A stretch of 29,240 bases of DNA from Mucilaginibacter saanensis. Lineage in GTDB: Bacteria > Bacteroidota > Bacteroidia > Sphingobacteriales > Sphingobacteriaceae. Positions 1 to 8,084 of this stretch are shown here, piece by piece (positions within the stretch are counted from its first letter, which is position 1; each line of letters starts with the position of its first letter). The translations under genes and the position numbers were made by a program. The stretch covers positions 1 to 29,240 of the forward strand of contig NZ_JACHBZ010000032.1 in assembly GCF_014200575.1 (NCBI RefSeq). The letters are read 5' to 3'. The notes beneath the pieces were generated by a model. That model made no database searches and had not been told where the DNA came from. It saw nothing but the letters and a program-made list of their open reading frames with translations.

Positions 1-83
1 TGGTCAGTTTGCCCCGGAATGGGGTGGTCAATTTGACGCGGAATCACTGGTCACATTCCGCCGGAATTGGGTGGTCAATATCA
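1..83. mobile_element. Terminus of an IS21-like insertion sequence (body outside the window)
   Basis: Four direct copies of a TGGTCA-headed unit start at 1, 25, 48 and 72 (spacing 24, 23, 24). Each carries a CGGAAT core, and the array ends in AATATCA at 77-83. Read outward-in this gives a terminus TGATATT, the same as at 29148. Repeated subterminal sites and a TG...CA end are known features of IS21-family elements, where they bind the IstA transposase. No transposase gene is visible because the element body lies left of the window. Family assignment is by repeat style, not by a transposase match. Confidence 0.6.
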
Positions 84-438
84 GCGGTATATCCACCAGG
101 CCCTTAAAACGGCATTAATGAGTAAATATCCTGATGCTGCTAAAGTTAGCTGGGAAAAAGAGAAAGGAAACTACGAAGCCAACTGGGGCGGCAAATCGGG
201 CGAGGATAACTCGGTAGTATTTACCCCGGCAGCCGTATTTGTTGAAATTGTTAAAGCTATACCGGTTAGCTCGTTACCTGCATCAATAGCTCCTTATGTT
301 GCGGCACATTACAAAGGCCAAAAAATTAAAGAGGCGGGTAAGGTTACTGATGCTACCGGGAAAACAATGTATGAAGCCGAAATTAAAGGCGGAGATCTGA
401 TTTTTGATGAGAAAGGCAACTTTATAAAAAAGGACTAA
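67..438 (+). pseudogene. PepSY-like secreted protein, 5' end removed by the IS
   Basis: The reading frame opens with TTG at 67, inside the IS terminus, so its first six codons or so are IS-derived and host sequence starts at about 84. From residue 12 on it reads like the mature part of small Bacteroidota periplasmic PepSY-like proteins (about 140-150 aa): ALKTALMSKYPDAAKVSWEK, then a W-containing strand, then repeated lysine-rich beta segments, ending at FDEKGNFIKKD. Such proteins normally begin with a signal peptide, and none is present here. The frame is otherwise uninterrupted, so the insertion looks recent. It lies 6 nt before the PAP2 gene. A leaderless protein could still be made from an IS-borne promoter, but it would stay in the cytoplasm. 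Confidence 0.6.
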
Positions 439-444
439 ATATTA

Positions 445-1092
445 ATGCACCGTTATATTAATCGAAAATACATTATGCTTTATGTGATGGGAACTTTAAC
501 GATAGGGTTTCTGTTGCTTACGGCATTTGTTTTTTTCTTCCCATCATCGCTGATAGACCGCGAATTTTCAGAAGAGGTGCAGGAGCACCATAACCTGATT
601 TTAGACACTATAATGAAGGCGATTAGCTGGTTTGGTTATTTGCCCAATGCACCCATTACCGTTACAAGCATCGCGCTGATATTTTTTTATTTTAAATATA
701 AAAAAGAGGCATTATTCCTTTTATCTACACTCCTATCAGGTGTCGTAAGTTCTATCATTAAATTATTGATCAATCGTCCCAGGCCTTCGGAGCCATTGGT
801 AAGGATAATCGTTAGAACTCAACAGCAAAGCTTCCCCAGTGGGCACGTGCTTTTTTATGTGCTGTTTTTTGGCTTTTTGACATTTCTTATGTACGAAATC
901 AAAACCATTCCGAAATTCATCAAAGTGACGGTTTCTGTAATCAGCCTGCTTTTTATTTTTACCATACCTTACTCGCGTGTTTACTTGGGTGCGCATTGGT
1001 TTACTGATGTAGCTGCCGGTTTTTTATTGGGCCTGATATGTTTATATGTTCTGAGTGTTTTGTATTTAAAAAAGTTATCAATTAAAAAATAA
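445..1092 (+). CDS. PAP2-family membrane phosphatase
   Basis: A 215-residue protein with about six hydrophobic segments and the three-part PAP2 (type 2 phosphatidic acid phosphatase) signature. Motif 1 is K-x(6)-RP in KLLINRPRP (around residue 107). Motif 2 is PSGH (around 133). Motif 3 is SRxxxGxHxxxD in SRVYLGAHWFTD (around 178). The two histidines and the arginines needed for the phosphohistidine mechanism are all present, so it should be active. Known members dephosphorylate lipid phosphates such as phosphatidylglycerol phosphate or undecaprenyl pyrophosphate; the substrate cannot be read from sequence. The ATG at 445 is 6 nt after the truncated PepSY-like gene, so the two were probably cotranscribed before the insertion. 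It is noticeably AT-rich compared with the genes after 2989. Confidence 0.85.
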   Translation: MHRYINRKYIMLYVMGTLTIGFLLLTAFVFFFPSSLIDREFSEEVQEHHNLILDTIMKAISWFGYLPNAPITVTSIALIFFYFKYKKEALFLLSTLLSGVVSSIIKLLINRPRPSEPLVRIIVRTQQQSFPSGHVLFYVLFFGFLTFLMYEIKTIPKFIKVTVSVISLLFIFTIPYSRVYLGAHWFTDVAAGFLLGLICLYVLSVLYLKKLSIKK

Positions 1093-1416
1093 CATTGGAA
1101 AGTACGATGCTTTGGCAAAATCTCCTTTATTGCTTTTGGCATGTCCTTTAATTGTATAGAAAACTTAAGCCCGGTTACCTGATTATTAACCACGATCTAA
1201 ACTTGGAAATCAAGACTTGGAACCGTATAAAGCCACTCATCGGGCAAGTGTCCATCTAAAAATTACTTAGCTTTGTACCGGTAATATGTTCGTCTGTGCG
1301 TTTAGGCTTGATTGGCAATAAGAATATAATAACAAGTGTAACAACAGACCGTTGAACCCTACCTAATTCATTAATCGCGTTCCAGTAATTATCTTTACAA
1401 TTTTGTATCTTTCGAT
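1093..1416. other. Intergenic region, 324 nt, no gene supported
   Basis: AT-rich spacer between the PAP2 gene and the next plus-strand gene. I see no clear terminator hairpin or RNA gene. A minus-strand open frame (981-1193) crosses it, but half of that frame is antisense to the PAP2 tail, so I do not call it. Confidence 0.5.
1390..1413 (+). promoter_or_regulatory. Candidate -7 boxes for the gene at 1417
   Basis: Two copies of TATCTTT (1390-1396 and 1406-1412) lie just before the ATG at 1417. They resemble the Bacteroidota -7 consensus TAnnTTTG but lack the final G, and no convincing -33 TTG was found. Only the first leaves room for a leader. Confidence 0.25.
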
Positions 1417-2121
1417 ATGCCAAAGCCGCTAAACGTATTTACTAAAGATACCCTCACTCGAAAAGAATTGTTTTATATAAAGAAAAATGTTAGCCGTGAA
1501 AATTTTGCGACTTGGCTAACTGATAATTTTCGGGCTATACGTTGCTATCACGCTGGGCGACCAATAGATTTAACCACTTATTTTGAACATGGGCTTCGGC
1601 CAAATAACTTGAACCAAGCGCTGGAATCATTCCATAATTTTTTAAAAACAGTTAATTATGTGGGTAAGATCGATGTACAGGAAACTGTTGAACTTTTTAA
1701 AGGTAAAAGTGACCGATTTGTCTATGTTATTTTAGATAAATATGATTTTATCGATCAGGCACCGCACTATTGGATATATGGCAGTGAATTTATGTTATGT
1801 TTGGCGCAAAATACGGCCTACCATTTAAAGGATGATTTAAAGAAGATAGGAACACCAACTATTTTTACTTGTGATTTGCCATTTGACCTGATAAATAATA
1901 GTGAGTTAATAAGCTTATACGATAGGATAAAAGATACCAATGGGACTTTTAATCAAATGTTAAATGATATTTTCTCTAACTATACCATTATCATCGAAAA
2001 CAACATATCCCCACATTGCATCATTGCCCACGAACATCCGACTGAACGTGTCCAAGATTTCCATGCAGGAGGTTATTATCAAAATTCAATGGTATATTGT
2101 GAGGCTTGCCAACCGTCATGA
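1417..2121 (+). CDS. Uncharacterised protein, 234 aa
   Basis: I do not recognise this protein with certainty. It starts at an ATG, has no signal peptide or membrane segment, and is of mixed alpha/beta composition, rich in aromatic residues. Residues 40-62 contain a R-x-Y-H-x-x-R-P motif followed by TYFEHGLRP, a pattern (Y/R-H near the start, then YxxxGL) that reminds me of ADP-ribosyltransferase-like folds. This is only an impression. The C-terminus has a conserved-looking HEHP...DFHAGGYY segment and ends with CEAC. It stands alone between a 324-nt spacer and the remains of a toxin-antitoxin pair, so a defence or accessory role is possible but unproven. The base composition is AT-rich like the PAP2 gene. 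Confidence 0.6.
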   Translation: MPKPLNVFTKDTLTRKELFYIKKNVSRENFATWLTDNFRAIRCYHAGRPIDLTTYFEHGLRPNNLNQALESFHNFLKTVNYVGKIDVQETVELFKGKSDRFVYVILDKYDFIDQAPHYWIYGSEFMLCLAQNTAYHLKDDLKKIGTPTIFTCDLPFDLINNSELISLYDRIKDTNGTFNQMLNDIFSNYTIIIENNISPHCIIAHEHPTERVQDFHAGGYYQNSMVYCEACQPS

Positions 2122-2186
2122 GAAAGCGGAATAGCACTTTAAATCAAAGTTGGAACTCCCATTTTTTTGGCTTCCATTCACGTTGA

Positions 2187-2660
2187 TTGTTTGGCAGCCT
2201 ATATATTACAGGAACTGCTTTATATAACCGGATGGGACTGACAAACAAAGTGCCGCATAATATAAGTATAGCCAGCCGGGATAAGCGGGTACTTACACCT
2301 ATCGGGAATATACAGCTCAGGCCCGTAAAAAGCCATGTGGATGTGACCAATGAGAACTATCTTTTATTGGAAATACTATATGCTACTAAAGATCTAAAGA
2401 TCATCCCTGACGTGGATCATAATCGTGCGGTTCAGAATTTGCTCCGGCAGTTAACTGATGTCACTGATAAATCAAAGCTGGTTAAGTTGGCATTGAAATA
2501 CCCGCCGAGGGTGCGCGCATTGGCCGGGTCATTATTAGAGCAACTGGGCTTTAAAGCAATTGTTGCCCTGCTCGGAAAAAGCCTTAACCCTTTATCTGCT
2601 TATACCTACGGAATCAGCGCGGAGGCTTTACCAACACACACGAACTGGAACATTTTATGA
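2187..2660 (+). pseudogene. AbiEi-type antitoxin (DUF6088-like), N-terminus missing
   Basis: The frame opens at a TTG (2187) directly with YITGTALYNRMGLT, which in full-length homologues of the AbiEi/DUF6088 family follows an N-terminal winged-helix DNA-binding domain of roughly 50-60 residues. That domain is absent here, and no open frame before 2187 supplies it. The rest of the family pattern is present: VPHNISIASRDKR, PVKSHVDV, a LEILYATKDLKIIPD segment, and the near C-terminal ALKYPPRVRALAG. The stop at 2658-2660 overlaps the ATG of the AbiEii remnant at 2657, the usual layout of type IV AbiE toxin-antitoxin operons. Without the wHTH it should not bind its operator. Confidence 0.65.
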
Positions 2661-2885
2661 TGCACCTGCACGAAAATACGGAACTTTTCCGCGACGCCGT
2701 TCTTGCGACAGCGCAGCAGTTTGGCTTTCAGGAAATCTTTATTGAAAAAGATTATTGGGTACACCGTAGCGTTAGAAACTATTTTTAAATCTGATATGGC
2801 GGGCCACGCTGTATTCAAAGGTGGAACTGCATTGTCGAACTGCTACCAGTTGATTGAGCGGTTCTCAGAAGATATTGATAGTTAG
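2657..2885 (+). pseudogene. AbiEii-type nucleotidyltransferase toxin, frameshifted and truncated
   Basis: Translation from the ATG at 2657 gives MMHLHENTELFRDAVLATAQ through FIEKDYWV, the standard AbiEii/AbiGii start. It then runs into a stop at about 2788. One frame over, the protein continues as VALETIFKSDMAGHAVFKGG, then TALSN, then RFSEDIDS. An extra base at or beside 2762 restores the join exactly (GTA, extra C, ACC GTA GCG). The GG-T-x-L-S and D-x-D-like (SEDIDS) parts of the nucleotidyltransferase active site survive, but a stop at 2883-2885 ends the protein after about 75 residues, whereas the family is usually 250-300. The toxin is therefore doubly dead. Confidence 0.7.
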
Positions 2886-2944
2886 AGTAAACAGCCAAAA
2901 ATGCCGTTATCTGCTTGTTTTTATGGTAGAACAAACAAGCCCCA

Positions 2945-2977
2945 TTTGTTAGTGTTGTATAAGCACAACTAAATTTA
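2945..2977 (+). promoter_or_regulatory. Candidate Bacteroidota promoter of the manA operon
   Basis: TTTG at 2945-2948 and TAAATTTA at 2970-2977 are 21 nt apart, matching the TTTG-N(17-23)-TAnnTTTG layout except for the last base. The ATG of manA follows 11 nt later, so the leader would be very short. Confidence 0.35.
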
Positions 2978-2988
2978 CGCTTCGATTT

Positions 2989-3993
2989 ATGACCAATCCC
3001 CCCATTTATCCGCTGCTGTTTGACCCGATATATCAATACCGTTTATGGGGCGGCAGGAAACTGGCTAAGCTATTAGCTAAACCCCTTCCAAAAGGCGATC
3101 CCATTGGAGAGGCGTGGTTATTAAGCGACCGGGCGGATCATGCCAGCCAGGTTTTAAATGGCAGCCTGAAAGGAATGACAATCACGGATCTGATGAAGCA
3201 TTACCAGGCCGTATTAATGGGGAAATTTGCAGATCACTATGAACGATTTCCCTTATTACTGAAGTTTCTGGATTGCAAGGAGGTACTGTCAGTTCAGGTC
3301 CACCCGGCAGATGATCAGCTGCAATATATTCCCAAAGGCGATTCTGGCAAAACCGAGGCATGGGTGGTACTGGAAACCGGAAAAAAAGCCCGTATATATG
3401 CGGGGCTTACTCCGGGAACTACGGCGGAGAATTTAAAGCGATCTATTACAGATAAACACGTAGCTGACCATCTGCATAGCTTTACGCCGAAGGTCGGTGA
3501 TGGTATATTTATTAAATCGGGTACTGTACATACGCTTGGCGGGGCTGTTGTTTTCGAGGTACAGGAAAACAGCGACACGACCTTCCGACTTTATGACTGG
3601 GACCGCACCGATGCCAAAACCGGTAAGCCAAGAGAGTTGCAGGTAAAGGAGGCCTTAGCCTGTATCGATTTTAAGCAAGTGAACATCGGGCCCGTAAAAC
3701 GGGTAGTTGCTGAACAACCCGGCTTAAATAAAGAAAAGCTATTTGATAACGATCATTTTACACTTTGGCGGGTTAAAAGCGGGGATGTATTTATGGTTGG
3801 CGCTAAAAATGAGCCAAGAATCCTGATTGGCATTGAAGGGTATGGATCGGTTGAATTTGAGGGAGTTAACTATCCTTTGCGTAAAGGTTCGGTTATGCTC
3901 CTGCCGGCGATATTAGGTGAATGTTCGTGCCTGCCAAGAGGCGCTGTCACGCTACTGGAAATTGGTATCCCATCTGAAAAACACACGAAATGA
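2989..3993 (+). CDS. manA: Mannose-6-phosphate isomerase, class I
   Basis: A 334-residue zinc cupin enzyme that interconverts mannose-6-phosphate and fructose-6-phosphate in the cytoplasm. The family start YRLWGGRKL is at residues 17-25. The zinc ligands of type I enzymes are visible: Q and H in VQVHPADDQ (around 102-106), E in KTEAWVVL (around 121) and H in GTVHTLGG (around 180). The following EVQENSDTTFRLYDW block is also characteristic. Length is normal for the short bacterial form. The start ATG lies 11 nt after a plausible promoter box. The stop codon overlaps the next gene by 4 nt (ATGA), so the two are translationally coupled. The coupling points to degradation of mannosides, since the GH130 product mannose-1-phosphate would reach this enzyme via a phosphomannomutase not seen here. 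Confidence 0.9.
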   Translation: MTNPPIYPLLFDPIYQYRLWGGRKLAKLLAKPLPKGDPIGEAWLLSDRADHASQVLNGSLKGMTITDLMKHYQAVLMGKFADHYERFPLLLKFLDCKEVLSVQVHPADDQLQYIPKGDSGKTEAWVVLETGKKARIYAGLTPGTTAENLKRSITDKHVADHLHSFTPKVGDGIFIKSGTVHTLGGAVVFEVQENSDTTFRLYDWDRTDAKTGKPRELQVKEALACIDFKQVNIGPVKRVVAEQPGLNKEKLFDNDHFTLWRVKSGDVFMVGAKNEPRILIGIEGYGSVEFEGVNYPLRKGSVMLLPAILGECSCLPRGAVTLLEIGIPSEKHTK

Positions 3994-5060
3994 GGCCATT
4001 CAAGTTGACTCGCTTAGGTACGATCATGGAACCTAAACCCGGCAATGAGCAGGAGGTCGAGGGTGTGCTCAATCCTGCCGTGACCCGTGGCCCTGACGGC
4101 CATTTATATCTGTTCCCCCGGCTGGTAGCCAAAAATAATTATTCACGCATCGGGATAGCGAGGGTGAAATTTAATGAGGCGGGCGACCCTGTAGATGTGG
4201 AACGACTGGGCATTGCGCTTCAGCCCGAAGCAGACTACGAGAAACGTCCCGATGGGGCCGGAGGCTGCGAAGATGCAAGGGTAGTTTATTTAGCCCCGTT
4301 AAAGTATTATATTATGACCTACACCGCGTTTGGCCCAAATGGACCACGCATAGCGATGGCTAAGTCAACGGATCTTTTTAATTGGGAACGTTTGGGGTTG
4401 GTCAGTTATTTAACCTATAAACATATTGATTTTGATGGTATCAATAACAAAGATGCGTGTGTTTTTCCGGAGTATATACCCAGCCCCCATGGAAATATCT
4501 CGATTGCCATGCTGCACCGGCCACTTTTTCCAGGGACAAGACCGGAGGAAATTGTTAAACAGTTGGGAAACCGTAAAATTGACGATCATAAGGAAAGCAT
4601 TTGGATATCTTATTATAATCTGAAAGACAGCGGCCCATCGCTCAGGTATGACCGGTTTACATCGCATCACCGTTTAGCTATCCCGGAGCAAGCCTGGGAA
4701 CAATTAAAAATAGGCGCAGGCGCTCCGCCCGTGTTAACCAAACATGGCTGGTTGGTTATTTATCACGGTGTACATGCATTAAATGGGTCCACAGTTTCCG
4801 ACCCTAAATTATGCTATTCGGCGGGGGTGATGATCTTATCAGAAAAAGAGCCACAAAAAATACTATACCGATCTTCTGAACCCATATTGAAGCCTGAATT
4901 ACCTGAAGAAATGGTTGGCACTATAGCAAATGTGGTGTTCCCAACCGGAACAGACCGCCGCGACGATATCGGCAAGCCCAACCGCATCGACGTTTATTAC
5001 GGCATGGCTGATAACCGGATCGGGGTAGCACGTCTCGATCTTCCCGAAAACCTGGAATAG
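3990..5060 (+). CDS. GH130-family mannoside phosphorylase/hydrolase
   Basis: A 356-residue five-bladed beta-propeller protein of glycoside hydrolase family 130. Hallmarks are the early VEGVLNPAVTRGPDG and LFPRLV segments, the GGCEDARV motif (around 91-98) carrying the conserved acid, PRIAMAKSTDLFNWERLG in the middle, and a late GAPPVLTKHGWLVIYHGVH segment. GH130 members phosphorolyse beta-mannosides (mannosyl-glucose or beta-1,4-mannooligosaccharides) to alpha-mannose-1-phosphate; some are hydrolases. Which one this is cannot be decided by eye. There is no signal peptide, so it is intracellular, fitting a phosphorylase. It overlaps manA by 4 nt. In Bacteroidota this pairing is expected for uptake and use of mannose-containing oligosaccharides, although no transporter lies in the window. 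Confidence 0.8.
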   Translation: MRPFKLTRLGTIMEPKPGNEQEVEGVLNPAVTRGPDGHLYLFPRLVAKNNYSRIGIARVKFNEAGDPVDVERLGIALQPEADYEKRPDGAGGCEDARVVYLAPLKYYIMTYTAFGPNGPRIAMAKSTDLFNWERLGLVSYLTYKHIDFDGINNKDACVFPEYIPSPHGNISIAMLHRPLFPGTRPEEIVKQLGNRKIDDHKESIWISYYNLKDSGPSLRYDRFTSHHRLAIPEQAWEQLKIGAGAPPVLTKHGWLVIYHGVHALNGSTVSDPKLCYSAGVMILSEKEPQKILYRSSEPILKPELPEEMVGTIANVVFPTGTDRRDDIGKPNRIDVYYGMADNRIGVARLDLPENLE

Positions 5061-5175
5061 CTATAATACCAAACAGGTTATTGATAAAAACAAATCAGCA
5101 AATCAAAGGTTCTTTATATATACTTTCCTATTTTGTGGGTCTATTCTAAGTCTTAAACTTAATTAAGATCGAAAT

Positions 5176-5616
5176 TTGACATTATGGACACCTACAAAAC
5201 TATCTGAAGAAGATCAAAAGGCCTTGCTAAAATTTCCTGTTTATATATCGCTGCTGGCAGCCAATGCAAATGGTGAAACGGATGAGGCAGAAAAAAATAG
5301 CGCTATTGATTTCGATCATACCAAAACCTATACCGCAAACGCGCTGCTACTCGGTTTTTATGAACGGGCCGACCAACTTTTCCGATCAAATTTCGAACAG
5401 ATCGACAACGAACTGCCGAAAGACAAACTTCAGCGCGATGTGGCGATCAAGGCGGAACTAAGCAAGATAAAAGAATTATTGAAAAAATTCAGTCCGGCAT
5501 ACGCCAATGCGATGCACCAAAGTATGAAATCATTTAAAGAACATGTGTCTGAGGCGCATCATAATGTGCTGGAAGATTTTTTATTTCCCATTCCCATTAA
5601 AGGACTAACCGATTAG
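5176..5616 (+). CDS. Small helical protein of unknown function
   Basis: I do not recognise a named family. The 146-residue protein begins at TTG 5176 (an upstream in-frame TAA at 5164 leaves no other start; the ATG at 5184 is out of frame). It is mostly charged helix without membrane segments. The LLAANANGETDEAEK stretch near residue 27 is reminiscent of the acidic metal-binding segment at the start of TerB-like proteins (LLAxAxADGxxxxxE), so a TerB-like fold is possible. It stands 115 nt after the GH130 gene and converges with the end of the N-ATPase operon, 17 nt away. Confidence 0.6.
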   Translation: MTLWTPTKLSEEDQKALLKFPVYISLLAANANGETDEAEKNSAIDFDHTKTYTANALLLGFYERADQLFRSNFEQIDNELPKDKLQRDVAIKAELSKIKELLKKFSPAYANAMHQSMKSFKEHVSEAHHNVLEDFLFPIPIKGLTD

Positions 5617-5633
5617 TTAGCTGAATATTTGTG

Positions 5634-6527
5634 TTAATGGTATGCTTTTTTCATCGCTTCAAAACCGGAAACGACATCAAAAAGTTCTTCATCAATCGTA
5701 CTTTGGCGCAAACTTTGAAATTTCTTACCCAAACTGTCCAGCATATCACCTATGCTTTTTTCCGCACGCTGCATGGCTTCCAGCCGGCTTGCATTTTCAG
5801 CCGCCAAAGACTCTGCGCAAGCCCTGAAAACCGAAACAAACAGGTAGGCGCTAATAAGCGCTGTCAAGGTTGTTGCCGCATTTCCGGCAACTTCGGGTAT
5901 CTTATTAGTCGGCCAGGGTGTAGTTATGATGTCCTGCATCCATTGCTCGTCAAGCGGTAACAAATGCTGCATAACAGCATCATACCCGGAGCCGGTTTTC
6001 GGCTGATTGTGGAACACGAAAAATTGCTTTATATGGTGGGTTTCCCGCATCGCTTCCATGTCAATCAAAATATGTTGAACGAGCGGCGTAACCGCATCTA
6101 TCGAGCCGGGGACCGGATAAGATCTCGTGACGGCAAGCCCTGCATCAGCCAAAAGTGCCTGCACTCGTTCGCCGATCACCCAGACCTCTTTTTTACCGGG
6201 TATCGACCGTAATGATTGCTGCACGTAGCCGGAGATCTGATCGTTAAATTGCCCAACCAAGCCTAGGTCAGAGCCGAAAACAATAGTGCAAATAACCTCG
6301 TCATCAGATTTCTGAAGTACTGGTTTTTCAATTACCGTTTGAATTTTTTCTGCTGTCAGGTAGGCTTTGATCCCCAGTGTTACGGTATGGTAATAATCCC
6401 CAAGCGACTTTACCGCTGCTTCATATTGCGTTATCCTGGAAGCGGCCATAGCCTTCATCGCTTTCACAACCGACTTAATGTCTTTTGCACCTTCCAGTTT
6501 CCGGTTCAGCTCTTCTAATGTATCCAT
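5634..6527 (-). CDS. atpG: N-ATPase gamma subunit
   Basis: A 297-residue central-stalk subunit that couples rotor rotation to the alpha3beta3 catalytic head. The N-terminal coil begins with the family pattern LEELNRKLEGAKDIKSVVKA and MKAMAASRI. GSDLGLVGQFN (around 85-95) matches the conserved SDrGLcGxfN turn. The C-terminal helix carries the S-x-AAENASRLEAMQRAEKSI block, then LRQSTIDEELFDVVSG in place of the usual NrxRQaxITxEixEIvxGA. Its ATG shares one base with the atpA stop (TAATG). It is the last gene of the operon. The ending I...EEL...V.SG is what I would expect of the N-ATPase branch rather than of the housekeeping F-ATPase. Confidence 0.92.
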   Translation of the reverse strand: MDTLEELNRKLEGAKDIKSVVKAMKAMAASRITQYEAAVKSLGDYYHTVTLGIKAYLTAEKIQTVIEKPVLQKSDDEVICTIVFGSDLGLVGQFNDQISGYVQQSLRSIPGKKEVWVIGERVQALLADAGLAVTRSYPVPGSIDAVTPLVQHILIDMEAMRETHHIKQFFVFHNQPKTGSGYDAVMQHLLPLDEQWMQDIITTPWPTNKIPEVAGNAATTLTALISAYLFVSVFRACAESLAAENASRLEAMQRAEKSIGDMLDSLGKKFQSLRQSTIDEELFDVVSGFEAMKKAYH

Positions 6528-8080
6528 TAATTTGGTTTTTGATCCTGATCCGGCTCAGCCTTTTGCTTAAACGGCGCAAGAAGTTCCCCCGCAGTCTTTA
6601 AGATGACATCATGATCCGTATCGTTCAAAGGCTGGGCGGCGAATAGTCGTTTGAGTACTTCGCCGGGAAATTGATCCGTACTTTTCAGCAAAGTTGCTTC
6701 TGCTTCCTGTACTTTGTCAACAGGAATTTCGTCAAAAAGACCGCTGGTTAAGGCAAGCAATACCACTATTTGCTGTGGCACCGTTAAGGGATGAAGTTCG
6801 TTTTGCTTGAGAACGCTTCGGATACGTTCTCCGTGGTCAATTATTTTCTTTGTGTTTTCATCTAAATGGGTGCCAAACCTGGAAAAGTTTTCCAGTTCTG
6901 CGAATTGAGCATATTGCAGTTTAAGGCTGACGATAGCTTTATAGGCGGGTAACTGCGCATTGGAGCCAACACGCGAAACAGATTTTCCCACATCAACCGC
7001 CGGTAAGATCCCAGCTTCAAACAGTTTAGGTGAAAGATAGATCTGGCCATCAGTAATGGAGATCAGGTTGGTAGGAATATAAGCGGAAATATTCTGAGCT
7101 TCCGTTTCAATGATCGGCAGCGCGGTGAGCGAGCCGCCCTTTAATTTATCGCTAAGGTGCGTGGCTCTTTCCAACAGCCTGGAATGGATATAAAAAATAT
7201 CACCCGGAAAAGCTTCCCGCCCCGGAGGCCTGCGCAGCAACAGCGATAACTCGCGGTAAGCGCGCGCATGATGCGTAAGGTCATCATACACAATTAATAC
7301 ATTACGGCCCTGTTCCATAAAATATTCGGCGATACTGGTAGCGGCATAAGGCGCGATATATTTTAGCCCGGCTGTATGGTTACCTTCTGCAACCATAACA
7401 ACAGTATAGGCCATAGCCCCCTTTTCTTCCAGGTTGGCAATTACTTTGGCGACAGCCGCAGCACGCTGCCCGATAGCACAATACACGCATAGCACGTTCT
7501 TCCCCTGCTGGTTAAGTATCGTATCAATAGCAATTTGTGTTTTCCCGGTTTGCCTGTCGCCGACGATCAATTCGCGCTGGCCTCGGCCTATTGGGATCAG
7601 TGCGTCAACGACCTTGATACCGGTTTGTAATGGCGCATTTACCGCCATCCGGTCCATAATAGCGGGTGCGGGTCTTTCAATAGGTAGCCTTTTTCCCGTT
7701 GGGATGGCGCCTTTGCCATCAATCGGTATCCCCATTGGGTCTATCACCCGGCCTATCAGGTGATCACCTACCGGGATATCCATTACCCTGCCGGTACGTT
7801 CAACTTCGTCGCCGGCATTCAACAGCGCATCGTCTCCCAGCAAGATGACGCCGATCTCTTCTTCGTCCAGGTTATAGGCTATGCCATAAAGGTTTTCGGA
7901 GAATTTCAGCAGTTCTTCAAACCCTGCACCTTCGAGGCCCGAAACTTTTACAATTCCCGTAGCTACGCTGGTCACCTGGCCAACCTCGCGGGGCGCAAAT
8001 GCAAATTCATGTTCCGAGATAGCAATGTCCAGGTGTTCGAACGTATGCGCTAAGTTGTTTTTTAAAGAAGTTGATGACAT
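6527..8080 (-). CDS. atpA: N-ATPase alpha subunit
   Basis: The non-catalytic nucleotide-binding subunit of the F1-like head. The open frame extends to 8161, but the ATG at 8080 (MSSTSLKNN, 517 aa) is the likely start because it sits 4 nt after the atpF stop, whereas the longer form would overlap atpF by about 77 nt. Counted from that ATG, the Walker A GDRQTGKT is at 174-181, [20 protein letters not shown] is intact around it, and the Arg-finger segment [10 protein letters not shown] is present near 350. The C-terminal helical domain is complete. It overlaps atpG by one base. Sequence blocks such as [19 protein letters not shown] are fully conserved, so the subunit should be functional. Confidence 0.95.
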   Translation of the reverse strand: MSSTSLKNNLAHTFEHLDIAISEHEFAFAPREVGQVTSVATGIVKVSGLEGAGFEELLKFSENLYGIAYNLDEEEIGVILLGDDALLNAGDEVERTGRVMDIPVGDHLIGRVIDPMGIPIDGKGAIPTGKRLPIERPAPAIMDRMAVNAPLQTGIKVVDALIPIGRGQRELIVGDRQTGKTQIAIDTILNQQGKNVLCVYCAIGQRAAAVAKVIANLEEKGAMAYTVVMVAEGNHTAGLKYIAPYAATSIAEYFMEQGRNVLIVYDDLTHHARAYRELSLLLRRPPGREAFPGDIFYIHSRLLERATHLSDKLKGGSLTALPIIETEAQNISAYIPTNLISITDGQIYLSPKLFEAGILPAVDVGKSVSRVGSNAQLPAYKAIVSLKLQYAQFAELENFSRFGTHLDENTKKIIDHGERIRSVLKQNELHPLTVPQQIVVLLALTSGLFDEIPVDKVQEAEATLLKSTDQFPGEVLKRLFAAQPLNDTDHDVILKTAGELLAPFKQKAEPDQDQKPN

Positions 8081-8084
8081 ATCG

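Noticed and set aside
981..1193. Minus-strand open frame with a protein-like first half (GLKFSIQLKDMPKAIKE)
   Set aside because: The second half is antisense to the well-supported PAP2 gene, and no family was recognised.
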